A DNA stretch of 5,823 nucleotides, from positions 1-5,823 of the forward strand of contig CAINVI010000071.1 in the NCBI GenBank assembly GCA_903854075.1. Direction: 5' to 3'. The notes below the pieces were generated by a model that did not search any database, was not told where the DNA came from, and was given only the letters and a program-made list of their open reading frames with translations. The stretch's first letter is position 1; the number at the start of each line of letters is the position of its first letter. Position numbers and translations under genes: made by a program. This document shows, piece after piece, positions 1-5,823 of the stretch. The DNA comes from Candidatus Pollutiaquabacter sp. Lineage in GTDB: Bacteria; Bacteroidota; Bacteroidia; AKYH767-A; 2013-40CM-41-45.

Positions 1-2285
1 GCACTGGGAAGAATGTTTGTCTCTGATAATGTTCCTGGGTTGGCTAGCGGATAACTCGAACTGTAGGAACGACGTGGATCGTTAGGCGCATATCCCAATG
101 AATCAAATAAATTGACATCGGTGAAAATTTCTGCCCGCTCCACACGTACACCACCAGAGAATCTCCACCGTGATGTAAAAGCATAATCCGTCATTATATA
201 TCCGCCAAATATTTTGCTATTTCCAAAGGTGAAATTTGCCGGTGTATCAAAAACACCATAATAAGAATCCAGCGTGCTGTGTATCTTTCCGAATTGATCC
301 GTGACTGTACTTAATCCAAAATTTGCGGGATCAAACAACTGATCTAAATCATTATTGACAAGATCCAATCTTGAGTATGGACCAAAGTTTATAAAGTAAT
401 CGTACTGTCCGCTTTTCTTTGCGTTTATTTCTGCCGATAAACCGGCACCCAGTTTTCTGACAAGTCCTTCTTTTTCAAAGATGGGTTTTTCCACACCGAA
501 ATGATTGTCCCACACATTATCCGATAAATAACGATAATAGCGGTGAATGCCATCACCAATATTTCCACCAATAAGGTAGGACTTGCTAATCGGGTCGTAG
601 TAATATTGGACATTTTTAAAATCGGGCGCCTTACTTTTTCCATTGGTAAATGAACTGGAAAATGCCATTCTGATTTTAGAAATTGGCAAATAATGATCCG
701 AATTTAATTGATAGATGAATTGCTTTCTTGACTCATAAAACTGACTATTGGTAAGTATATAGTTCGTAGGATCCAATCGGTCTTCTGAATAGCGAACATT
801 ATTCACCCCGGACATATTAGGCATAGCAAATAACGAGATACTGTTATTCGAATTTAATTTCATGGATACATTCAACAACGCACTCCATCCGTTCGTTTCC
901 CTGCTGATATTTTGTACGGTTTGAGACGCTACAAAATTTACTAATCCACCATTGGGGTCTTGAGCAACGCTCGCACGAGCTGTGGTTGAGGTGGGATCAC
1001 TCACAATATTACTCGAGTATCGAAAGCCAAATAAGTACCCGATGGTTTTCCCAAACAATGTAGATTGATTACCTAAACTAAACGACTGACTGAAATTCAG
1101 CGGTGCGACGCGATTGGTGGTATTCCAATTATTTGAAAAGGATTGGCCGGTGGCAGCAGCAGGTGCATTAATGATATCAAAAGCTTGATTTTTCAATCCG
1201 CTGACTTCAAATTGATCGGTAGCTGATTGAACTGCTACGGGATCATCGATTTGTCCTGGAGCTAATAAACCCAATTGTATCAATCCTAATTTGTAATAGG
1301 TATCACCTGTCGGCGTACCTAATGACCAATTATTTTCGGTCACACCCAACGCGTTGTAATAATCCGCTAAACCTAAAGCAACAAATTCTTGATAGGGCGT
1401 TGGCGACAGATAAGCCAGATTAAAATTATCATGAGATCGCTCGCGTAAGGAATTATCATACCCCAGCCAATCAGTTTTACTCTTTGCCGAAGAGATGTAG
1501 TTTTTAAACGTACTTTGTACGTTATAACCAAATGTGGTCTCGACGCCTACCGATAATTGTTCCGGATAATCTTTCGTCTGCACTGAAATATAAGCACCTG
1601 CCCAATCACCCGGTAATTCCGGTGAAGCCGTCTTGGTCAGCACAATATTATCTACTAACCCTGTCGGAAATAAATCGAGTTTGATATTATTGGTAAAGGG
1701 ATCCAATGTAGGGATGCGAGATCCATTTATCGTCGTCTTTACGTAACGATCACCAATACCTCGAACCGTAATCATGGCGCCATTAGTAGAAACTCCAGAA
1801 ACCCTGGCAATAGCTGCAGTTACCGTATTATCGCCCGTCTTCTTGATTACTTCCGAGGAGATAAAATCGATAGTAGAAGCTGATTTTTTCTTTATAGTTT
1901 CATAGTAGAAATCGTTAGAACGTATTGCCTTGGCCGATATTTCAACCTCCTTCATCTGTTGTGCAGTTGAATAAAGGATGACATTATGAACTACTACTCC
2001 ACCTTTAACAATTTTAACGCGCTCTTCGGAGGACTTTAACCCTACCATTGAAAATATTAAAATCGCTTCCGTGAAATCGAGTGAGCGAATACTATAATTT
2101 CCATCGAGATCTGTTGCTGCACCTTGTCCAGGATTCGATTTAGGAGCGACTATCGCTCCAGGCAATGACTCGCCATTTTCATCAAAAACTTTTCCACGTA
2201 TAGTACATTGACCATTCGACAAAAAAGGCAACAAAAATAAATATAACGATGATACAACAGCAAGTGAACGTCGAGAAAAAATCAT
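1..2285 (-). CDS. TonB-dependent outer-membrane receptor with N-terminal carboxypeptidase-regulatory-like domain (3' end missing)
   Basis: Seen: one open minus-strand frame from the ATG at 2285-2283 to the window edge, 761 codons plus two bases, with no stop. Residues 1-25 look like a signal peptide (two Arg, then a hydrophobic run LYLFLLPFL ending SNG before Gln26). Residues 28-105 form a carboxypeptidase-regulatory-like beta domain (IRGKVFDENGESLPGAIV, then ATDLDGNYSI). A TonB-box-like stretch, KEVEISAKA, lies at 112-120. The plug covers about 135-240, with VRGIGDRYVKTTING (174-188), LDLFPTGLVDNIVLTK (203-218) and ELPGDWAGAYISVQTKDYPE (223-242). The rest is alternating beta-barrel sequence with Asn/Ser-rich loops. 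Known: this RG[IL]GDRY / LDLFP / LPGD plug pattern marks a recognisable group of large receptors distinct from SusC. Members are, from memory, usually over 900 residues, so the last strands lie outside the window. Inferred: ligand import through the outer membrane powered by TonB. It follows the T9SS cargo gene by 39 bases, with no hairpin terminator between, so cotranscription is likely. The start has no Shine-Dalgarno sequence. The ligand is unknown. Confidence 0.93.
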   Translation of the reverse strand, partial: MIFSRRSLAVVSSLYLFLLPFLSNGQCTIRGKVFDENGESLPGAIVAPKSNPGQGAATDLDGNYSIRSLDFTEAILIFSMVGLKSSEERVKIVKGGVVVHNVILYSTAQQMKEVEISAKAIRSNDFYYETIKKKSASTIDFISSEVIKKTGDNTVTAAIARVSGVSTNGAMITVRGIGDRYVKTTINGSRIPTLDPFTNNIKLDLFPTGLVDNIVLTKTASPELPGDWAGAYISVQTKDYPEQLSVGVETTFGYNVQSTFKNYISSAKSKTDWLGYDNSLRERSHDNFNLAYLSPTPYQEFVALGLADYYNALGVTENNWSLGTPTGDTYYKLGLIQLGLLAPGQIDDPVAVQSATDQFEVSGLKNQAFDIINAPAAATGQSFSNNWNTTNRVAPLNFSQSFSLGNQSTLFGKTIGYLFGFRYSSNIVSDPTSTTARASVAQDPNGGLVNFVASQTVQNISRETNGWSALLNVSMKLNSNNSISLFAMPNMSGVNNVRYSEDRLDPTNYILTNSQFYESRKQFIYQLNSDHYLPISKIRMAFSSSFTNGKSKAPDFKNVQYYYDPISKSYLIGGNIGDGIHRYYRYLSDNVWDNHFGVEKPIFEKEGLVRKLGAGLSAEINAKKSGQYDYFINFGPYSRLDLVNNDLDQLFDPANFGLSTVTDQFGKIHSTLDSYYGVFDTPANFTFGNSKIFGGYIMTDYAFTSRWRFSGGVRVERAEIFTDVNLFDSLGYAPNDPRRSYSSSYPLANPGTLSETNILPS

Positions 2286-2324
2286 CGCTTTTATATCTTA
2301 AATTCTAAAACCTCTACGTGCTAA

Positions 2325-3392
2325 TTAATTTTTTACAACCTTGAGCATGCCACTTTTTGAAAGCGTACGGTAAGTAATGAGATACAATCCGGAAGGCTCT
2401 TTGGTCAAATCAATTATCGTAGTCACAGCTGGCAGCGCGCTCTCAACGACGGAAACCAATGCACCATTACAGTTGTATACCTCGTAGTTAATAGGCGACT
2501 GAAGCTGCTCGTTAGCAAGTATGTGCACGATTCCGTTGGAGGGATTGGGGTAAATCTGAATAGGGTTTTCAGACTGTGAAACAACTGGAACTGACGTTGT
2601 CGACGAATTATACACTAAACCCGGGAATTGAATTTCAGTGCCAACGGGATTGCTGGCGACAAACTGCTCTATTCCGCCCGAAGCAGTTCCTACTTGTACA
2701 TTTAATTCAAAAGAAAAAATACCATCAGTCGTAAATTGACCAACCAGTATTCTATTAGATGCAGTTGGACCGGTAACACCGCCCAGAGCGGCGACAGAGC
2801 CATTATCGGTGGTGAATAAATTTCCAGCCTGGCTAATACCATCCAATACTGCGAGGTCACCATTTCCGGTGTTGTTTATTCCTACAAAAGTAACTGCAAC
2901 AGGAGTTCCTGCCAACATTCCATCGCTGCTGGTAAGCGGAGTTCCTGCACTAGGATCTGCATTGGCTAAAATACCATTGGCGTTACCAACCGATCCGTCC
3001 GTATCTTCTGATTTTAAAACACCTAATTTACCATTGCACGTTGCTCCTACTGAAAACCAAGAATCAATCATGGCCGTATTTTTCCGTATGTTGGTAGCAC
3101 TGGTACTGTTTGGGCTTGTATTCCCATAATCCTCGTTATTAAAAAACGATGTAGTGGTAGACACAGTCAGAAAATGACCCTGCACACCATAAAGTGCCTG
3201 AAAATTATACCCTGGCAATAAATCAATATAAACGCGATAAGTCACCGAACCAACGGGCAAAACGCCTGAACTACCAGCGGCATCAGCAGCATCGGATACG
3301 TAGTATTTTTCAACAATAACATCTTCTAGACCTTGGGAATATGCACATTGAGCAATAAGTAAAGCAAAAGCAATTGTAATGATTTTATACAT
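2325..3392 (-). CDS. Secreted protein with C-terminal type IX secretion sorting domain, function unknown
   Basis: Seen: a complete 355-residue protein. Residues 1-20 are a signal peptide (MYKIITIAFALLIAQCAYSQ; cleavage probably next to Gln20). Residues 21-265 are a Gly/Ser/Thr/Asn-rich, probably all-beta mature region, with TYRVYIDLLPGYNFQALYGV at 51-70, a TTTSFFNNED segment at 79-88, IDSWFSVGATCNG at 109-121, and NRILVGQFTTDGIFSFELNV at 213-232. Residues 276-355 are a type A T9SS sorting domain: YPNPSNG at 281-287, then SGLYLITYR at 334-342 and a basic tail KVVKN. Known: such tails carry proteins through the outer-membrane Sov/SprA translocon and are normally removed, with cargo attached to the surface or released. 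The mature region resembles, from memory, uncharacterised secreted Bacteroidota proteins with the same TYR-Y / DSW-G / Q-TT-G spacing; I cannot assign a fold or activity and see no catalytic motif. Only Cys118 and Cys308 lie outside the signal peptide. It is the first gene of a likely operon with the receptor downstream. The start has an A-rich leader and no Shine-Dalgarno sequence. Confidence 0.95.
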   Translation of the reverse strand: MYKIITIAFALLIAQCAYSQGLEDVIVEKYYVSDAADAAGSSGVLPVGSVTYRVYIDLLPGYNFQALYGVQGHFLTVSTTTSFFNNEDYGNTSPNSTSATNIRKNTAMIDSWFSVGATCNGKLGVLKSEDTDGSVGNANGILANADPSAGTPLTSSDGMLAGTPVAVTFVGINNTGNGDLAVLDGISQAGNLFTTDNGSVAALGGVTGPTASNRILVGQFTTDGIFSFELNVQVGTASGGIEQFVASNPVGTEIQFPGLVYNSSTTSVPVVSQSENPIQIYPNPSNGIVHILANEQLQSPINYEVYNCNGALVSVVESALPAVTTIIDLTKEPSGLYLITYRTLSKSGMLKVVKN

Positions 3393-3425
3393 GATTTAGC
3401 TGATTTTTAGTTAATTTTCAGTCAG

Positions 3426-3453
3426 CAAATATCTTCTAAAACCGTACCACACA
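3426..3453 (-). promoter_or_regulatory. Candidate Bacteroidota-type promoter for the T9SS cargo gene
   Basis: On the minus strand GATATTTG (3433-3426) matches five of six fixed bases of the Bacteroidota -7 element TAnnTTTG. TGTG (3453-3450), 16 bases upstream, is a poor -33 element and the spacer is shorter than usual. It would give a leader of roughly 30 bases to the ATG at 3392. Read it as a weak candidate only. Confidence 0.25.
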
Positions 3454-3464
3454 TTTTTAAATTT

Positions 3465-3476
3465 CATTATATAATG
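3465..3476. repeat. Perfect 12-base palindrome CATTATATAATG, possible operator
   Basis: CATTATATAATG is identical to its own reverse complement; the symmetry stops at both ends. It sits just upstream of the candidate minus-strand promoter and about 145 bases before the right-hand receptor start. A dyad here could bind a dimeric regulator. It is AT-rich and could also arise by chance, so the role is unproven. Confidence 0.3.
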
Positions 3477-3500
3477 TTTACCCGCATGTTACCATCGTGA

Positions 3501-3518
3501 ACAAATTGATTTATTTGT
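3501..3518. repeat. Inverted repeat ACAAAT-N6-ATTTGT, possible operator over the right-hand promoter
   Basis: Two perfect six-base arms (3501-3506 and 3513-3518) flank a six-base spacer. The right arm overlaps TTTATTTG (3510-3517), the best plus-strand -7-like match in the region. A repressor bound here would cover that promoter. The base pairing is read directly; the regulatory role is inference. Confidence 0.3.
3510..3517 (+). promoter_or_regulatory. Candidate -7 element for the right-hand receptor
   Basis: TTTATTTG matches five of six fixed bases of TAnnTTTG. I see no convincing TTTG -33 element at the expected distance upstream. If used, the leader would be about 95 to 100 bases. A second, poorer match, CAATATTG, lies at 3543-3550 with TTTG at 3514-3517 upstream of it, so the true start site is uncertain. 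Confidence 0.2.
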
Positions 3519-3535
3519 GAATGGCAACTAACAGG

Positions 3536-3558
3536 ATTGTTACAATATTGAAAACAAT
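3536..3558. repeat. Two abutting inverted repeats, possible regulator site
   Basis: ATTGT-T-ACAAT (3536-3546) is directly followed by ATTG-AAAA-CAAT (3547-3558), so ATTG and CAAT words alternate over 23 bases upstream of the right-hand receptor. The junction also forms the palindrome CAATATTG (3543-3550). Such alternating half-sites can be cooperative binding sites, but each arm is short and the stretch is AT-rich. Confidence 0.25.
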
Positions 3559-3620
3559 ACAAATTCTTATCACACCTTACCTATAAGCCACCAATACTTA
3601 AAAAATCAACACAGCATTGT

Positions 3621-5823
3621 ATGAAAATAAATACACAAGTGTACTCGCCATTTTTTTTCTTGGTAGTCATTTTCATAAGTCTCCCGGGATTTACTTTTGG
3701 ACAAACCGGCAGCGTGCGCGGTAAAATAATTTCAGACCTCAACAAAGAAGCATTAGCCGGCGTAACGATAAGCAGCGGCTCTACCTATGGAACAGCCACC
3801 GATGCGAATGGAAACTACAGCTTAAATCTTCCGGCCGGTAAACACCAGTTGCAAATCAAGCTTATCTCCTACCGTATAGAAACTCGCACTGTCGATATCA
3901 AAGCAGGCGAAACCCTCACACTGAACATTTCACTGTACGATGAGTCGCGGGAGCTGGGAACAGTTGTAATAAGCGCTTCCAAGTTTGAACAACGTATTGA
4001 AGAGGTAACGGTTTCCATGGAAGTGCTCAAACCCTACCTCATCGAAAATACCGTGGCCACCTCCGCCGATCAAGCACTCGATCAAGTTCCCGGCGTGAGT
4101 GTTGTCGACGGACAAGCCAACATCCGAGGCGGTAGCGGATGGAGCTACGGAGCAGGAAGTCGTGTACAGGTGATGGTCGATGACCTTCCATTACTTGCCG
4201 CTGATGCTGCCGACGCCAAATGGAGTTTTATTCCAATCGAAAACATTGAACAGGCGGAAGTCGTTAAAGGAGCTTCCTCTGTTCTGTTCGGCTCCTCCGC
4301 CTTGAACGGAACCATTAATTTTAGAACAAAGTATCCGACTGAAAAACCACTGACCAAAATCAGCTTCTTTCGCGGCGCCTACGACAATGCATCACACACA
4401 CTCAACGACACCACGTACCAACTAAACGAATGGAAAAGTCCGTTACAGGGATACACCGGAATTACCGCTTTGCATACCCGCCAGGCCGGTCAGTTCGACA
4501 TCGTCGTTGGCGCCAATTATTTCAATGATGCGGGCTACCGGCAGGACGAATACGAAGAGCGGCTTCGCGTCAACAGCAACCTGCGCTATCGAGTAAAATC
4601 CATCGAAGGACTTTCGCTCGGCGTTAATTTCAACATCATGCACTCTCAAGGAAACAATTACTTCCTCTGGAAAAACGCAAAAGAAGGTGCTTATCTTCCC
4701 GGAGAAGGAACGATGTCGGAATACACCACCATGCGCGCGACTGTTGATCCCTTCGCGACCTATATCACACCGAAAGGAAATTCACACAAACTTCGCACCC
4801 GTTATTTCCTCACCGACAATCGCAACAACACCGATCAAAGTTCAAAAGCTATTGTTAATTACGGGGAGTATCAGTACCAGCATAAATTTGGCAGCTACTT
4901 CACCGCTACCGGCGGACTCATGATTGCTGCAAACAATGTCACGAGTGAATTATACGGTGATCATCTTGGATTGCAAACGGGTGTTTACGCACAAGGCGAT
5001 TTCAATTACGGAAAATGGAACCTCTCTGCCGGAGCGCGTGCTGAAAAATATTCTGTAGACGACCGCAACGAACAATGGGCGCCGGTGATTCGTACCGGTG
5101 TTAACTACCAGCTCACCGAAGGAACGTTTCTGCGTGGATCCTACGGACAAGGCTATCGCTTTCCAAGTATTGCAGAATTGTTTGTAAAAACAAATGTGGG
5201 AAGTTTAAGTATTTATCCCGACAGTGTATTAAAACCGGAACGCGGCTGGAGTGCTGAACTCGGCATAAAGCAAGGCTTTATAATTCGCGACTGGAAAGGC
5301 TATGTTGACGTCGCTGTTTTTCAAAACGAATACAGTGACATGATGGAATTCACCTTTGCCCAGTGGGGAAATCCGGTGACGGACCCGCTCTTCGGTTTCG
5401 GGTTCTCATCGGTGAATATCGGCAACACCCGAATCCGTGGTGTCGAACTTTCAGTAGCCGGAGAAGGAAAACTGGGCGAAAAAACTTCCCTGAGAATTCT
5501 CGGAGGCTATACCTATCTCGACCCAAGACTGGTATCGTTCGATAGCACCTGGTTGGCCAAAACCGATACTGCCAATGTCTTGGGAAGCGCGAAAAGTGAT
5601 TTCTTAAAATACCGCTATCAGCATACTGCAAAAATCGATATGGAACTCAACCGTCCGAAATGGATGATAGGCACAAGTATTCGTTACACAAGTTTTATGG
5701 AAAACATCGATAACATCTTTATAAGTCCTTTGTTTGAAATCGCCTTCCCCGGATTCGGTGTCGGATATTACCGCGAACACCATCAAAAGGGAGATGCCGT
5801 TGTCGATTTTCGTTCGGCCTGGA
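3621..5823 (+). CDS. TonB-dependent outer-membrane receptor with N-terminal carboxypeptidase-regulatory-like domain (3' end missing)
   Basis: Seen: one open frame from ATG 3621 to the window edge, 734 codons plus one base. Residues 1-27 are a signal peptide with a hydrophobic core FFFLVVIFISL ending FTFG before Gln28. Residues 31-105 are a carboxypeptidase-regulatory-like domain (VRGKIISDLNKEALAGVTI, then ATDANGNYSLNLPAG). A TonB-box-like GTVVISASK lies at 113-121. The plug spans about 130-238, with ALDQVPGVSVVDGQANIRGG (152-171), RVQVMVDDLPLL (181-192) and IEQAEVVKGASSVLFGSSAL (209-228) followed by NGTINFRTKYP. The barrel includes GSYGQGYRFPSIAELF (506-521), LKPERGWSAELG (537-548) and NIGNTRIRGVELS (599-611), all typical of TonB receptor barrels. 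Known: the VKGASSVLFGSSALNG plug signature belongs to a widespread receptor group of usually just under 800 residues, so only the last few strands are probably missing. Inferred: TonB-driven import of an unidentified ligand. It is transcribed divergently from the other two genes and is GC-richer than the left receptor. No Shine-Dalgarno sequence precedes the start. Confidence 0.94.
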   Translation, partial: MKINTQVYSPFFFLVVIFISLPGFTFGQTGSVRGKIISDLNKEALAGVTISSGSTYGTATDANGNYSLNLPAGKHQLQIKLISYRIETRTVDIKAGETLTLNISLYDESRELGTVVISASKFEQRIEEVTVSMEVLKPYLIENTVATSADQALDQVPGVSVVDGQANIRGGSGWSYGAGSRVQVMVDDLPLLAADAADAKWSFIPIENIEQAEVVKGASSVLFGSSALNGTINFRTKYPTEKPLTKISFFRGAYDNASHTLNDTTYQLNEWKSPLQGYTGITALHTRQAGQFDIVVGANYFNDAGYRQDEYEERLRVNSNLRYRVKSIEGLSLGVNFNIMHSQGNNYFLWKNAKEGAYLPGEGTMSEYTTMRATVDPFATYITPKGNSHKLRTRYFLTDNRNNTDQSSKAIVNYGEYQYQHKFGSYFTATGGLMIAANNVTSELYGDHLGLQTGVYAQGDFNYGKWNLSAGARAEKYSVDDRNEQWAPVIRTGVNYQLTEGTFLRGSYGQGYRFPSIAELFVKTNVGSLSIYPDSVLKPERGWSAELGIKQGFIIRDWKGYVDVAVFQNEYSDMMEFTFAQWGNPVTDPLFGFGFSSVNIGNTRIRGVELSVAGEGKLGEKTSLRILGGYTYLDPRLVSFDSTWLAKTDTANVLGSAKSDFLKYRYQHTAKIDMELNRPKWMIGTSIRYTSFMENIDNIFISPLFEIAFPGFGVGYYREHHQKGDAVVDFRSAW

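Larger units (their letters stand above)
3393..3620. promoter_or_regulatory. Divergent intergenic control region between cargo-receptor operon and second receptor
   Basis: These 228 AT-rich bases separate the start codons of two divergently read genes, so both promoters should lie here. Besides the weak promoter matches listed separately, the stretch contains a perfect 12-base palindrome (3465-3476) and three small inverted repeats (3501-3518, 3536-3546, 3547-3558). The hexamer TGTTAC also occurs twice in the same direction, at 3487-3492 and 3538-3543. I see no open frame of credible coding character, no tRNA and no riboswitch-like structure. The division into two promoters follows from gene orientation; the role of each dyad is inference. 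Confidence 0.7.

Noticed and set aside
425..643. A 72-codon minus-strand frame with a hydrophobic segment resembling a small membrane protein
   Set aside because: It is out of frame with the left receptor, whose frame stays open through this stretch and reads as barrel sequence.
1..2285. SusC-type assignment for the left receptor
   Set aside because: The plug reads VRGIGDRYVKTTING and LDLFPTGLVDNIVLTK and not the SusC-type plug signatures, and the neighbouring secreted protein is not SusD-like.
2286..2324. A terminator or separate promoter between the cargo gene and the left receptor
   Set aside because: The 39 bases contain only weak A/T pairing (TTTTA with TAAAA), without a GC stem or a following U-run, and no TAnnTTTG match in the right place.
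2809..3129. A 106-codon open frame on the plus strand opposite the T9SS cargo gene
   Set aside because: It lies wholly inside a well-supported gene with signal peptide and sorting domain, has no family features, and mirrors that gene's low-complexity codons.
3330..3392. Cys16 in the cargo protein as a lipoprotein attachment site
   Set aside because: The residues before it are IAQ; Gln at the position just before Cys does not fit the lipobox, which wants a small residue there. The later AYSQ stretch fits ordinary signal peptidase cleavage.
3930..5150. Several 60-80 codon frames on both strands within the right receptor
   Set aside because: All fall within plug and barrel segments of the receptor frame, and none shows a recognisable domain or a plausible upstream signal.
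5350..5786. Minus-strand and plus-strand open frames of 60-93 codons inside the right receptor
   Set aside because: They overlap one another and a continuous receptor frame with clear barrel motifs. The Arg-rich translation is typical of an antisense shadow of coding DNA.

Overview
The window looks like chromosomal DNA of a member of the Bacteroidota. The grounds are a C-terminal type IX secretion (T9SS, por-system) sorting domain on one protein, two TonB-dependent outer-membrane receptors that both begin with a carboxypeptidase-regulatory-like N-terminal extension, start codons without a Shine-Dalgarno sequence and with A/T-rich leaders, and moderately AT-rich DNA. I cannot name the genus.

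Three protein genes fill almost the whole window. Reading leftwards (minus strand) from about 3392 are a 355-residue secreted T9SS cargo protein (2325-3392) and, 39 bases after its stop codon, a large TonB-dependent receptor whose N-terminal 761 residues are present before it runs off the left edge (1-2285). The pair has the spacing and orientation of a two-gene operon. Reading rightwards from 3621 is a second, unrelated TonB-dependent receptor, with 734 residues present before it runs off the right edge. I translated both edge receptors by hand over their full visible length; each is a single open frame without an internal stop or frameshift.

Between the divergent units lies a 228-base intergenic region (3393-3620), the only non-coding stretch of note. 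It holds weak matches to the Bacteroidota promoter consensus (TTTG / TAnnTTTG) for each direction, a perfect 12-base palindrome and a cluster of small inverted repeats that could be operators. No stretch over 300 bases lacks a gene. I see no RNA genes, CRISPR array, insertion sequence or integration site.

Functionally, both receptors would sit in the outer membrane and import a scarce ligand using TonB-ExbBD energy. The T9SS protein would be carried across the outer membrane and either attached to the cell surface or released. Its tight linkage to the left receptor suggests a surface partner that captures, processes or presents the ligand. That is an inference from gene order. No ligand can be read from the sequence. 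The three genes differ visibly in base composition: the left receptor is AT-rich, the right receptor is GC-richer, and the cargo gene is between them.
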